Below are positions 7,591 through 16,090 of a stretch of DNA of 48,420 nucleotides, one piece after another; position 1 is the first letter of the stretch, and the number at the start of each line of letters is the position of its first letter. Origin of the DNA: Candidatus Fermentibacteraceae bacterium. GTDB lineage: Bacteria > Fermentibacterota > Fermentibacteria > Fermentibacterales > JCC-6. Under the pieces are notes generated by a model that did no database searches, was not told where the DNA came from, and saw nothing but the letters and a program-made list of their open reading frames with translations. Made by a program: the position numbers and the translations under genes. The stretch spans positions 1 through 48,420 of the forward strand of contig JADGDO010000018.1 in assembly GCA_016744855.1 (NCBI GenBank), read 5' to 3'.

Positions 7591-8781
7591 TTAATCCAAC
7601 GCCAATCCACCCGTTGAGGTCTCTCTGTACAGGGCCGGAAGATCATGACCGGTTTTCAGCATTGTTCTAACCACCTTATCAAAGCTTATCCTGTGGGTTC
7701 CATCAGATAGAATGGCGTAAGCATCAGCATCGAGAGCTCTCGACGCTGCAAAAGCGTTTCTTTCAATACAGGGAACCTGAACAAGTCCCGCTACCGGGTC
7801 ACAGGTGAGGCCGAGGTGATGTTCAAGCCCCATTTCAGCGGCATACTCTATCTGAGCAGGCGATCCACCAAACAACTGAACAGTTGCTCCTGAGGCCATT
7901 GCACAAGCTGTTCCAATTTCCCCCTGACAGCCCACTTCCGCTCCAGAAATTGATGCGTTCTGCTTCACTATTGCACCGATGATTCCAGCAGTTTCGAGTG
8001 CTCTGATTATTCGCTTTCTATTGAAGCCGTGGTACTGTTTCAGATAATAGAGTACTGCAGGCAATACTCCGCATGAACCGCACGTCGGGGCTGTTACAAT
8101 TTTACCTCCTGCGGCGTTTTCTTCAGCGACAGCAAGGGCATACGAGAACAACTGGGTTCGTTTTTTTACTGAATCTGTATAACCAAGAGATTTTACGTAG
8201 TAGGAGGGAGCCTTTCTGGGTATTCCAAGCCCTCCCGGGAGAACCCCCTCTTCCTCCAATCCACGAAGCAGGGCTTCCTGCATTACTTTCCAGACTTCTT
8301 CGAGGTAATCCATTATAGCAGATCCTTCTGTTTCTTCAACAAGCTCCCACATGTGCCTGCCCTTGTCCCGGCACCAGTCAAGAAGCTGATTCATGTCCGC
8401 GAGGTCGTAGACAGGCAAGGGAATGCCCATTACTCCGGATTCATCTGCAAGAGAACCTCCTCCAATGCTGTAGACTATCCAGGGGTCAAACTCTTCACCA
8501 CCAGTGAGAAGAGATGAAAATCTCATGGCATTGGGATGTCTCGGTAGACATAATTCCGGTTTCCAGACAAAATCTACCTTTGCAGGAAGCAAAGAATTCA
8601 GAATTGCAGTATCGGTAAGATGGCCCTTTCCGGTAGCCGCAAGACTACCGAAAAGTTCAACTTTGAAATGATCGCAATCCGGATGCTTACCCTTGTAAAT
8701 TTCAGCTGCACGCGAGGGACCCATCGTGTGGCTACTTGATGGCCCGTTCCCTATTTTGAAGATTGTTGTAACGGACTGCAT
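7591..8781 (-). CDS. sdaA: L-serine dehydratase (iron-sulfur type, single chain)
   Basis: The enzyme deaminates L-serine to pyruvate with a [4Fe-4S] cluster. The N-terminal beta-domain signature GNGPSSSHTMGP is present near residue 11. The alpha domain has APTCGSCGVLP and GCQGEIGTACAMA, whose cysteines supply the cluster, and a late cysteine (PCIERNAF). At 396 residues it is somewhat shorter than enterobacterial enzymes but has both domains in one chain. The ATG at 8781 has a GAGAGGA element just upstream. It is transcribed alone and divergently from a lipoprotein gene. It could feed pyruvate metabolism from serine made by the SerA homologue at 32544, but that link is inference. Confidence 0.93.
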   Translation of the reverse strand: MQSVTTIFKIGNGPSSSHTMGPSRAAEIYKGKHPDCDHFKVELFGSLAATGKGHLTDTAILNSLLPAKVDFVWKPELCLPRHPNAMRFSSLLTGGEEFDPWIVYSIGGGSLADESGVMGIPLPVYDLADMNQLLDWCRDKGRHMWELVEETEGSAIMDYLEEVWKVMQEALLRGLEEEGVLPGGLGIPRKAPSYYVKSLGYTDSVKKRTQLFSYALAVAEENAAGGKIVTAPTCGSCGVLPAVLYYLKQYHGFNRKRIIRALETAGIIGAIVKQNASISGAEVGCQGEIGTACAMASGATVQLFGGSPAQIEYAAEMGLEHHLGLTCDPVAGLVQVPCIERNAFAASRALDADAYAILSDGTHRISFDKVVRTMLKTGHDLPALYRETSTGGLALD

Positions 8782-8820
8782 GGTAATCCTCTCTTATCGG
8801 GTATAGGAAACGCTCTATCA

Positions 8821-8873
8821 TTTTTTGCGTTTTTTTGCGTTTTTTGCATTTTCCGGCAAGGTTAGTCTATACT
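8821..8873 (+). promoter_or_regulatory. Phased T-tract region and promoter of the propeller lipoprotein gene
   Basis: Three T tracts of six to seven bases recur every 10 bases (8821-8845), separated by GCG. The last runs into a -35 element TTGCAT (8844-8849). TATACT (8868-8873) follows after 18 bases, predicting a start near 8880. Tracts phased to the helical repeat usually bend DNA. The region lies between two divergent genes and could affect both. I found no convincing promoter for the minus-strand gene beyond a TATACC near 8800. Confidence 0.6.
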
Positions 8874-8916
8874 CGTGAAACATGGTTCCTGTTTTTTCTG
8901 CAATGAGGGGATAATA

Positions 8917-10044
8917 ATGAAACAGATCAGTTTTTGTCTATTTTTCTTTCTTCTTTTTTCCGCCTGTGGTTCAAGTGAGCAGTCAGTATCTTCGGAAGTT
9001 GCTGATACTGCTGATGAAGTAACGGTGAGGAGTATCGTAGTTACAGATTCAATCGGTATCGAACTTGGAGATTCCGATTACGTTTTCGGCTCAATTGAAG
9101 CTGTTGATCACACTTCCTCCGGGAATATTCTTGCTCTCGACAGAGCAGCCTGCAGCGTTGTCGAGTATACGCCAGAAGGTGAATTTGTTCAGCGCATGGG
9201 GCGTGCTGGATCAGGACCCGGTGAGTTTCTCAATCCACTCTCTATGACGCGGCTCAGCGATGAAAGAGTAGTCATCATGGACATAAACAATGGTGGCATA
9301 TTCACATACTTACCGGAAGGTGTTTATGAGGGGAAAACCCCTGTACAGTACAATGAGCCAATATTGTTCATCTCTCCTTCAATAGAGAATACATTCATAG
9401 GTACAATCAATTCCTGGGATCTTGTTGACGAAGAACTTGTAGTAACAGCAAGCGTGGCCCGTTTTGATCTTCTTTCTGAAGAACCGCTTACTGTTTATTG
9501 GGAAAATGCTTTCTCCTGGGACTTTCAGGACATAAGCATTTTGCTTAAAGAGTCATACTTTGCACAAACCTGGATATCCGACAGAAGAGGAAATGTGTTC
9601 GTTGCGCCCCGCTCTCCAGATGAGTACATAATAAACGGTTTCACTGCTGAAGGAGAACCCACCATTACCATAGAGCTTGATATAGATCCAGTTGAAAAAA
9701 CAGCCGATGAAATTGCTGAAGAAGCCTATTTTTGGAATAGAAGAGCAGAGAGCATGGGTTCAAACGGGCCGTTTAATTACCAGCCGGATGAGAATCGCTG
9801 GATGGTTCATTCCATGGGCATTGACTCTGAGGAGAGACTGTGGGTTCGCAGGGGTACAGAGGAGACTCCCACATTTGATGTTTTTTCACTTGAGGGCGAG
9901 TATCTGTTTAAAGCGGAACTTGAAGGCGTCGGTGGTCCAAGAGGTCTTTTCTGGGAGATTCGAGTTGATGAGTTCGGAATTCTTGCTTATTCTCTTGATC
10001 CTGAAGACGGTTATCAGAAGCTCTATACTCTAGAACTCGAATAG
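8917..10044 (+). CDS. Six-bladed beta-propeller lipoprotein
   Basis: The 375-residue protein begins with a lipoprotein signal (MKQISFCLFFFLLFSAC; lipobox around LFSAC, cysteine 17). The body shows the repeat style of the six-bladed propeller (6-bladed / NHL-like) family, with GEFVQRMGRAGSGPGEFLNP followed by a strand-rich segment and further blades with D-x-x-G-x-hydrophobic turns such as DSEERLWVRR. It is probably anchored to a membrane facing the periplasm; ligand and role are unknown. The start is ATG 8917 with GAGGGG at 8905-8910; an upstream in-frame ATG at 8881 lacks a site. A second lipoprotein of the same type is at 19932. recA begins 99 bases after the stop behind its own promoter. 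Confidence 0.8.
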   Translation: MKQISFCLFFFLLFSACGSSEQSVSSEVADTADEVTVRSIVVTDSIGIELGDSDYVFGSIEAVDHTSSGNILALDRAACSVVEYTPEGEFVQRMGRAGSGPGEFLNPLSMTRLSDERVVIMDINNGGIFTYLPEGVYEGKTPVQYNEPILFISPSIENTFIGTINSWDLVDEELVVTASVARFDLLSEEPLTVYWENAFSWDFQDISILLKESYFAQTWISDRRGNVFVAPRSPDEYIINGFTAEGEPTITIELDIDPVEKTADEIAEEAYFWNRRAESMGSNGPFNYQPDENRWMVHSMGIDSEERLWVRRGTEETPTFDVFSLEGEYLFKAELEGVGGPRGLFWEIRVDEFGILAYSLDPEDGYQKLYTLELE

Positions 10045-10046
10045 AC

Positions 10047-10075
10047 TTTACAGGGGAACAAGTGTTTACTATATT
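10047..10075 (+). promoter_or_regulatory. recA promoter with possible LexA-type operator
   Basis: TTTACA (10047-10052) and TATATT (10070-10075) are separated by 17 bases. Between them lies GAAC-N4-GTTT (10056-10067), one base from the GAAC-N4-GTTC box that LexA binds in Gram-positive bacteria. A repressor there would occlude the promoter. No lexA gene is in the window, so the operator call is inference. Confidence 0.5.
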
Positions 10076-10143
10076 TGTTCTGGTTGGCAGGAGAAGGTCC
10101 CCTCATTAGGGTCACATCAGAATATTTGCTGAAAGGTGTTGCC

Positions 10144-11193
10144 ATGGCAGACAAAAAACATACTGAGACAGGTAAAAAGAAGGCCCTCGATGCGGCCTTC
10201 ATGCAGATCCAGAAAAAATTCGGGCAGGGCGCCATAATGAAAATGGGCGAGGCTCCCGACATGCAGGTAGAGTTCTTCCCTACAGGGTCAATATCTCTTG
10301 ATATCGCTCTTGGAATAGGTGGAGTACCCAGGGGAAGAGTTATTGAGATCTATGGCCCTGAAAGCAGCGGTAAAACAACGCTTGCTCTCCATATGCTTGC
10401 AAGTGCTCAGGCGGTCGGTGGAGAAGTAGCGTTTATAGATGCTGAGCATGCTCTTGATCCTTCCTATGCAGAGAAACTGGGTTTGAATATCGACAATCTT
10501 ATGGTCTCTCAGCCTAGTAATGGAGAGCAGGCCCTCGAAATCACAGAAACACTTGTTAGGTCGAATGCTGTTGATGCAATTGTAGTTGATTCGGTCGCTG
10601 CACTGGTCCCCAGAGCTGAAATCGAAGGTGAAATGGGTGACAGTCATGTTGGTCTTCAGGCAAGGCTGATGAGCCAGGCTTTGAGAAAACTTACAGGTGC
10701 TGTAGCTCGTTCAAATTGCACGGTTATTTTCATTAATCAGATACGAATGAAGATCGGTGTAATGTTTGGTAATCCAGAGACAACCACAGGAGGAAGAGCC
10801 CTGAAGTTTTATGCCAGCCAAAGACTGGATGTCAGGCGTATCGCTTCCATCAAAGATGGCGAAGATGTCGTTGGAAGCAGAACCCGAGTAAAGGTTGTTA
10901 AAAACAAGATTGCACCTCCCTTCAAGAAATGCGAGTTCGACATTATGCATGGCGAAGGCATATCGACATCAGGAGAGCTTATCGATCTGGGTCTTGAAAA
11001 AGACATTGTAACCAGAAGAGGTACATGGTACTCCATTGAGGGTACACAGATCGGCCAAGGCAGGGAGAACGCTAAAAAGTACCTCACAGCTAATCCAGAA
11101 GCAGCAGCTAGTCTGGACCTGAAGCTCAGGAAAGCCTACGGTCTTATAAGTGCTGATGTGGAAGAAAAAACTGCGAAGGAAGCAAAATCATAG
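10144..11193 (+). CDS. recA: Recombinase RecA
   Basis: RecA forms filaments on single-stranded DNA, catalyses strand exchange and triggers LexA cleavage. Walker [10 protein letters not shown] lies at residues 71-79. The MAW motif region, [22 protein letters not shown], and loop L2 with [21 protein letters not shown] are intact. The start is ATG 10144 with AAAGGTG upstream; longer in-frame extensions would run into the promoter. At 349 residues it is the normal length, with a short acidic/lysine tail. recX follows after 11 bases, a common pairing. Confidence 0.98.
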   Translation: MADKKHTETGKKKALDAAFMQIQKKFGQGAIMKMGEAPDMQVEFFPTGSISLDIALGIGGVPRGRVIEIYGPESSGKTTLALHMLASAQAVGGEVAFIDAEHALDPSYAEKLGLNIDNLMVSQPSNGEQALEITETLVRSNAVDAIVVDSVAALVPRAEIEGEMGDSHVGLQARLMSQALRKLTGAVARSNCTVIFINQIRMKIGVMFGNPETTTGGRALKFYASQRLDVRRIASIKDGEDVVGSRTRVKVVKNKIAPPFKKCEFDIMHGEGISTSGELIDLGLEKDIVTRRGTWYSIEGTQIGQGRENAKKYLTANPEAAASLDLKLRKAYGLISADVEEKTAKEAKS

Positions 11194-11204
11194 AACCGGT
11201 ATTG

Positions 11205-11759
11205 ATGGTTGAGAAGATCAGAAGAGGCAGGGTGTCCATCACTCTGCCTTCCGGTAAATATATTGTGCCTTCATCTGGAGCTCCGAAATCAGGAACGGAT
11301 GTTGATCCTGCAAATATCATTCAACTTCAGAATGATTGTGCCAGGAACGATGTTCAGCGTTTTCTGAGTTTTTCAGAACGCTCTTCCGGTCAGTTGAGGA
11401 AAAAAGTAGTTGCCCTCGGGTATTCAAATACAGTCGCTGAAATTACAGTGGATTGGGCAATCGAGTACAATCTTGTTAATGACACCCGCTTTTGCAGCAT
11501 TTTTGTTTCCTCAAGAACAATCGGAAAGATAAGGCTGAAAAAGGAACTGATAAAGAGAGGCATTCCTCTGGAAATAGTAGAGGAGGCCGTCAACTCACTT
11601 TCGGAGAAAGACAGTACAGAAGAACTTGTTAAACAGGTTTCCCGCAAGTACGGCCATATAGAAGATTACGATACTGCTAGAAGACGTGCTGCCGGTTGGC
11701 TTTCAAGGCGGGGTTTTTCGAGCGAAGTTGCTTACAAAGTTCTGAAGGAGGCTTTGTGA
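11205..11759 (+). CDS. recX: Regulatory protein RecX
   Basis: RecX proteins bind RecA filaments and limit their activity. The 184-residue protein has three-helix repeats with the family features: a LRKKVVALGYS segment, a DTRFCSIFVSSRTI motif, RLKKELIKRGIP, and a final AAGWLSRRGFSSEVAYKVLKE. The N-terminal ~45 residues are an extra basic/Pro-rich piece not typical of short RecX. I choose ATG 11205; TTG at 11202 is also possible. Neither has a strong binding site, so translation may be coupled to recA. The stop overlaps the next gene. Confidence 0.9.
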   Translation: MVEKIRRGRVSITLPSGKYIVPSSGAPKSGTDVDPANIIQLQNDCARNDVQRFLSFSERSSGQLRKKVVALGYSNTVAEITVDWAIEYNLVNDTRFCSIFVSSRTIGKIRLKKELIKRGIPLEIVEEAVNSLSEKDSTEELVKQVSRKYGHIEDYDTARRRAAGWLSRRGFSSEVAYKVLKEAL

Positions 11760-12271
11760 AAAGTCAAAAAAACAGACTATTCTGGACCGCTCTTGGATCC
11801 CGACTTCTCGGTGAACAGGAAGACTTTGACACTTCGGAATTGCCCGCTGAGATGCAGAAAGCCCTTGATTCTTTAATACAGATTCCCATTTCCAGTTTAA
11901 TTTTATGTGGAGAGGGTCTTGAAGGTAAGCGAAACAGACACATCTACATGTACAGCTGGAAAATTCTAAGAAACATGTCATTCAGTCGACCATTCCGCTG
12001 CGAGGTGTTTCCTTCTGTACAACTCTTTGTTCCCTTTTACAGGGATAAAATTGTTGTACTACCTCAAGGGCTTACCCGAAGGATACCACTGAAGCTGAGA
12101 GCTCATGCTCTTGTCGGAAAAAACGCTGCTCTTAGGACCATCGGCTATCATCTTGTTATTGTTGCAGCAGTTTACGAGAAAGCTACCTGGGATATTTTAG
12201 AAAAGGGTGGTTGTCTGGTCTGTACGCCCGATAAATTGGAGCAACTTATCGAAGCACTTGACTTATCGTAA
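11756..12271 (+). CDS. Hypothetical protein downstream of recX
   Basis: I do not recognise this 171-residue protein. It starts at GTG 11756, overlapping the recX stop by four bases, and AAGGAGG lies directly upstream, so the start is well supported. There is no signal peptide or membrane helix. The N-terminal half is polar, and a central FPSVQLFVPFYRDKIVVLPQG stretch and a hydrophobic GYHLVIVAAVYEKATWDILEKGG segment suggest an alpha/beta domain. Tight coupling to recA-recX suggests joint expression, but nothing in the residues points to a DNA repair activity. Confidence 0.75.
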   Translation: MKSQKNRLFWTALGSRLLGEQEDFDTSELPAEMQKALDSLIQIPISSLILCGEGLEGKRNRHIYMYSWKILRNMSFSRPFRCEVFPSVQLFVPFYRDKIVVLPQGLTRRIPLKLRAHALVGKNAALRTIGYHLVIVAAVYEKATWDILEKGGCLVCTPDKLEQLIEALDLS

Positions 12272-12289
12272 GGAATGAAGCAGATTTGA

Positions 12290-12408
12290 GACCCCTTGGC
12301 ATCCATATGCTTGAAGGGAAGGGCTAAGATACACCCGGTGAAAACCGGAGCCCCCGAGCGCTGATTAGAAGTGAGATAAAAATAAAGAACCCCATCCTTT
12401 TTCGGAGG
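12290..12408 (+). promoter_or_regulatory. Structured leader upstream of rplM-rpsI
   Basis: The 145 bases between the previous stop and rplM can fold into two hairpins. The first pairs CCCTT with AAGGG around an inner GCAT / ATGC (about 12294-12320). The second nests CCGGT-GAAA-ACCGG (12335-12348) inside GGGCT (12321-12325) and AGCCC (12349-12353). A GNRA loop and a one-sided internal loop make this look like a protein- or ligand-binding RNA. The ribosome binding site GGAGG (12404-12408) lies about 50 bases further on. An L13 autoregulatory leader is the natural guess, but I do not recognise a named family. Confidence 0.5.
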
Positions 12409-12416
12409 CTTGGATA

Positions 12417-12848
12417 GTGAAGACCTACTCTGCGAAAGCCGGAGAAATCAAGAGGGACTGGTGGCTGGTTGATGCCACTGACCAGACCCTTGGAAGACTC
12501 TCGGCCAAGCTTGCCATGATACTGCAGGGCAAGAACAAACCAGTGTACACACCACATATGGACACTGGAGATTTTATTGTAGTTATTAATGTAGAGAAAA
12601 TGCGTGTTACCGGGCGCAAGCTCGATCAGAAGATTTACTACCGCCACACTGGTTACGCCGGTGGTCAGAGATCTACCCTGATGCGCGACATGATGAATGA
12701 CCATCCAGAGAGAGTACTTACTCATGCTGTTAAAGGGATGCTTCCCAAGAACAGACTTAGTAGTGCTCAGCTGAAAAAACTCAAGATATTTTCCGGTCCC
12801 GAGCATACCCATGCTGCCCAGCAGCCCAGGGTACTTGAGATCAAGTAG
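12417..12848 (+). CDS. rplM: 50S ribosomal protein L13
   Basis: L13 is an early-assembling large-subunit protein. The 143-residue sequence shows the family landmarks: WWLVDATDQTLGRLSAKLA near the N terminus, DTGDFIVVINVEKMRVTGRK, the YRHTGYAGG loop and KGMLPKNRL. The start is GTG 12417 with GGAGG at 12404-12408. rpsI follows after 12 bases, the universal rplM-rpsI pair. Confidence 0.98.
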   Translation: MKTYSAKAGEIKRDWWLVDATDQTLGRLSAKLAMILQGKNKPVYTPHMDTGDFIVVINVEKMRVTGRKLDQKIYYRHTGYAGGQRSTLMRDMMNDHPERVLTHAVKGMLPKNRLSSAQLKKLKIFSGPEHTHAAQQPRVLEIK

Positions 12849-12860
12849 TCAGGGGGCAGT

Positions 12861-13247
12861 ATGGAACAGTACATAGGAATCGGTAGAAGGAAATCTTCCA
12901 CAGCCAGGTGCTATCTGAGACCTGGTTCCGGAAAAGTAGTTATCAATCACAAGACTCCAAGTGAGTATTTCCCTGTCCTCAGACAGAAAGAACATGCACT
13001 TGAGCCTATGCAGACTATCAAAGTCTCAGCCTCATTTGATCTTGTTGTTAATGTTAAAGGCGGAGGAATTACCGGTCAAGCCGGAGCAGTTAGAATGGGC
13101 CTTGCAAGAGCTCTTGTAGAGGCTAACGGAGAATACAGACACCCACTGAAGGCAGCGGGTATGCTTCGTCGTGATCCAAGAGTTGTAGAGAGAAAGAAAT
13201 ATGGCCAGCCTAAAGCGAGAAAGCGTTTCCAGTTCTCCAAGCGTTAA
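12861..13247 (+). CDS. rpsI: 30S ribosomal protein S9
   Basis: S9 contacts the P-site tRNA through its C-terminal tail, and that tail ends here with the conserved KARKRFQFSKR. Other family features are GIGRRKSSTARCYLRPGSGK at the N terminus, GGGITGQAGAVRMGLARAL in the middle and LRRDPRVVERKKYG. Length is 128 residues, as expected. The start ATG 12861 has AGGGGGC upstream. Confidence 0.98.
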   Translation: MEQYIGIGRRKSSTARCYLRPGSGKVVINHKTPSEYFPVLRQKEHALEPMQTIKVSASFDLVVNVKGGGITGQAGAVRMGLARALVEANGEYRHPLKAAGMLRRDPRVVERKKYGQPKARKRFQFSKR

Positions 13248-13311
13248 AACTTGGTTTATCTGTAGCTTAACCGTAGGCAAACTGTATTATTAAAACACAC
13301 GGTGGTATTTT

Positions 13312-13346
13312 GCGGGTGTTCGGTGTCCCATTGGGATGACACCCGC
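13312..13346 (+). promoter_or_regulatory. Hairpin leader upstream of rpsB-tsf
   Basis: GCGGGTGT (13312-13319) pairs perfectly with ACACCCGC (13339-13346), enclosing an inner TCCC / GGGA stem-loop. There is no T run after it, so it is unlikely to be a terminator. It sits 35 bases before the rpsB start, where many bacteria carry an S2-binding leader. A ligand assignment is inference. Confidence 0.5.
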
Positions 13347-13381
13347 TTCCATCGGAGGCAGAACCGAAAGGAATAATCTAA

Positions 13382-14209
13382 ATGCAGATCCCTTCAATTC
13401 AGGACCTGCTGGAGGCCGGTGTACACTTCGGCCATCAGGAGAAAAGATGGAACCCTCGCATGAAGAATTACATCTTCATGGCTAGAAACGGTATCCATAT
13501 CATCGATCTCAAGAAAACACAGAAAAATCTTGAAGATGCTATCAACCTTGTAAGTCGCATTGTTGCCGGTGGCAAGGATGTACTCTTTGTTGCTACAAAG
13601 AAGCAGGGTAGAGAAAGCGTTAGAGAACACGCCGAACGCTCCGGTATGTTCTTCATGACCGAGCGCTGGCTCGGTGGAACACTGACCAACTACAACACCA
13701 TTTACAAGAGCATTCTTCGTCTTCAGGAACTTGAAGACATGGAGAAAAAAGGTTGGCCACAGGGTTTCAAGAAGCGTGAGATTCTTCAGAAGACACGCGA
13801 AATGGAGCGAATCAACAAATATCTCATGGGTATTCGCCATATGAAGGGTATTCCAGGAGCAGTTGTTGTTGTTGATATCAAGAAAGAGTCTATCGCAGTT
13901 AAAGAAGCAAAGAAGCTTGGAATTCCATGCATTGCTCTAGTAGACACAAACTGTGATCCTACAGAAGTCGATTACCCAATTCCGGCAAATGATGATGCAA
14001 TCAAAGCAATCGATTTGATCGTGGGCTCTCTTGCTGATGCTGCTATTCTTGGCGCAGAGGGAAGAAAACGTCGCGATGTGGAACCACCAGCAGGCAAAGA
14101 TAGGCCAAGACCTGCCAAAGAAAAAAAAGTAGCTCCTGTGAAGCCAGCTAAAGCACCAGTTGCTCCAAAAACTGAAGAAGCTGCACCTTCCGCGGGCAAG
14201 GAGGAATAA
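13382..14209 (+). CDS. rpsB: 30S ribosomal protein S2
   Basis: S2 is a late-assembling small-subunit protein. The sequence opens with [27 protein letters not shown] and carries [27 protein letters not shown] and [22 protein letters not shown], all signature segments. The body ends near residue 225; a ~45-residue Lys/Pro/Ala-rich tail follows, longer than in most S2 proteins and probably disordered. Start ATG 13382 has AAAGGAA upstream. tsf starts one base after the stop. Confidence 0.98.
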   Translation: MQIPSIQDLLEAGVHFGHQEKRWNPRMKNYIFMARNGIHIIDLKKTQKNLEDAINLVSRIVAGGKDVLFVATKKQGRESVREHAERSGMFFMTERWLGGTLTNYNTIYKSILRLQELEDMEKKGWPQGFKKREILQKTREMERINKYLMGIRHMKGIPGAVVVVDIKKESIAVKEAKKLGIPCIALVDTNCDPTEVDYPIPANDDAIKAIDLIVGSLADAAILGAEGRKRRDVEPPAGKDRPRPAKEKKVAPVKPAKAPVAPKTEEAAPSAGKEE

Positions 14210-14210
14210 A

Positions 14211-14807
14211 ATGGCTGTTGATGCAAAAACAGTAAAAGATCTAAGAAAAGTATCAGGTGCTGGCATGATGGAGTGCAAAAAAGCTCTCGACGCCAGCGGC
14301 GGTGATCTCGAAGCAGCTCTCAAGTTTCTTCGTGAACAGGGTATAAAAGTTGCTGCAAAAAGAGCTTCAAGACAGGCTAATGAAGGTCTTGTTTTCCCAT
14401 ACATCCATGGAGTTGGTAAACTCGGTGTTCTTGTAGAGGTAAACTGTGAGACTGATTTTGTAGCAAGAACTGAAGCATTTCAGGAGTTCTGCAAGCAGGT
14501 TGCGATGCACATCGCTGCTGCTGCCCCTGACTTTGTTTCAAGAGACGAAGTACCTGCAGAAAAAGTTGCAGAGGAAAAAGCTTTTCTTCTTAAGCAGCTT
14601 GCAGAATCGAACAAGCCTGAGAATATTAAGGAAAAGATTGTTGAAGGCCGCATGGATAAGTACTTCAGCGAGATTTGCCTGCTTGATCAGGAATGGATAC
14701 ACGATTCCGAGATCGGTAAGGTTTCAGATGCAGTTACTGCACTTATAGCAAAAATAGGAGAGAACACTGTTATTAACAGGTTCGTTCGATACCAGATAGG
14801 CGGTTAA
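14211..14807 (+). CDS. tsf: Elongation factor Ts
   Basis: EF-Ts recycles EF-Tu by exchanging GDP for GTP. The N-terminal UBA-like region has VKDLRKVSGAGMMECKKAL, and the core has VNCETDFVAR, the main EF-Tu contact. At 198 residues this is the short form with a single core subdomain, as in Thermus and many other phyla. I start at ATG 14211 because AAGGAGG lies just before it; longer frames would overlap rpsB. Confidence 0.97.
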   Translation: MAVDAKTVKDLRKVSGAGMMECKKALDASGGDLEAALKFLREQGIKVAAKRASRQANEGLVFPYIHGVGKLGVLVEVNCETDFVARTEAFQEFCKQVAMHIAAAAPDFVSRDEVPAEKVAEEKAFLLKQLAESNKPENIKEKIVEGRMDKYFSEICLLDQEWIHDSEIGKVSDAVTALIAKIGENTVINRFVRYQIGG

Positions 14808-14808
14808 C

Positions 14809-15531
14809 ATGGATGACGGATCCGGTAAAGCTCCCAGGGTTCTACTTAAACTCAGCGGAGAGATTCTGGCAGGTCCTGCTGGAAGTGGCTTTCACCGGGA
14901 TACCGTCTACAGAGTTGCCGAAGTTCTTGTAGAAGTTGCCTCTGCCGGTTATCAGCTTGGAGTTGTTACCGGCGGAGGAAATTTTGCCCGGGGAAGAGAG
15001 CTTTCAGCTTTCACCAGAACAAGAGCTGATTACATAGGGATGCTCGCCACAGTCATGAACTGTCTGGCAGTATCTGATTCAGTAGAGAAGCACGGAGGCA
15101 AAGCCGCCGTGCTTTCTGCTATTCCTGTGCCTGAAGCTGGAGCCAGACTTTTTGCACCATCACTGGCTGAAGACTTGTTTCAACAGGGTCGAATTGTTTT
15201 CTTTGCTGGTGGAACCGGTAACCCACTTTTATCAACAGACACCGCCGCCGCGCTCCGAGCAGCTCAAACACAGTGCAAAATTCTTTACAAGGGAACAAAA
15301 GTTGACGGGGTTTATGATTCAGACCCAATGAAAAATCCCGAAGCTTTACGTTTTGAGACATTGAGTTACAATGAAGTTCTACGGCGAGATCTTAAGGTAA
15401 TGGACGCGGCAGCAGTCGCTGTTGCTAGGGAAAACCTGCTGCCAATAGTTGTATTTGATATTACAGACCCGTACAATTTTGTGAAAGTTCTTAAGAACCA
15501 CAAACTTGGTACGGTTGTAAAAGGGGAATGA
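14809..15531 (+). CDS. pyrH: Uridylate kinase (UMP kinase)
   Basis: PyrH phosphorylates UMP to UDP in pyrimidine synthesis. The amino-acid-kinase fold is marked by LLKLSGEILAG near the N terminus, VTGGGNFARGRE, FFAGGTGNPLLSTDTAAALRA, and GTKVDGVYDSDPMKNP. Length is 240 residues, standard. ATG 14809 follows the tsf stop by one base with AGGCGG upstream. It sits in the conserved rpsB-tsf-pyrH-frr order. Confidence 0.97.
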   Translation: MDDGSGKAPRVLLKLSGEILAGPAGSGFHRDTVYRVAEVLVEVASAGYQLGVVTGGGNFARGRELSAFTRTRADYIGMLATVMNCLAVSDSVEKHGGKAAVLSAIPVPEAGARLFAPSLAEDLFQQGRIVFFAGGTGNPLLSTDTAAALRAAQTQCKILYKGTKVDGVYDSDPMKNPEALRFETLSYNEVLRRDLKVMDAAAVAVARENLLPIVVFDITDPYNFVKVLKNHKLGTVVKGE

Positions 15532-15532
15532 A

Positions 15533-16090
15533 ATGTTTGAAGAGATACTTCTAGATCTTGAAGACCGTGCAGAGAAAACACAACAGAATACTGCCAAGGA
15601 AATGTCATCAGTCAGAACAGGAAAGGCTACGCCTGCTCTTCTTGATAACATTCGCGTAGAAGTTTGGGGAGATAACCTGCCTTTAAAACAGGTTGCAGGA
15701 ATTAGTGCACCCGAACCAAGACTTCTTGTAATTCAGCCTTGGGACGCATCAACCGCACCGGCAATAGCAAAGGCTATTGAATCCAGTGATTTGGGCCTGC
15801 GTGCAAACATAGACGGACCGGTTATTAGAATTCCTATTCCTAAGCTCAGTGATCAGCGCCGCAAAGATCTCATCAAGCATGTTAAGAAGCTTGCTGAAGT
15901 TGGCAAAACAGCTATTAGAAACATCCGCCGCGATGCTAATGATTCTCTCAAAAAAGCATCCAAGAGCGGTAGTATTACGGAAGATCAGGAGAAAAAATCT
16001 CTCACTGATGTTCAGGTTATTGTCGACAAAGCAGTTAAGGAAATTGACAGACTTTTGAAGCTTAAAGAAGCAGACATACTTGAAGTCTGA
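15533..16090 (+). CDS. frr: Ribosome recycling factor
   Basis: RRF, with EF-G, splits post-termination ribosomes. The 185-residue chain has the two-domain pattern: SVRTGKATPALLDNIRVEVWG at the start of the beta domain, PWDASTAPAIAKAIESSDLG, and the arginine/lysine-rich helix of domain I with DQRRKDLIKHVKKLAEVGKTA. Start ATG 15533 lies one base after the pyrH stop; the 3' end overlaps uppS by 11 bases. Confidence 0.97.
   Translation: MFEEILLDLEDRAEKTQQNTAKEMSSVRTGKATPALLDNIRVEVWGDNLPLKQVAGISAPEPRLLVIQPWDASTAPAIAKAIESSDLGLRANIDGPVIRIPIPKLSDQRRKDLIKHVKKLAEVGKTAIRNIRRDANDSLKKASKSGSITEDQEKKSLTDVQVIVDKAVKEIDRLLKLKEADILEV

Noticed and set aside
12324-12812. Minus-strand open frame (162 codons) over the rplM leader and rplM
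   Set aside because: rplM is unambiguous and the antisense translation is low in recognisable features.
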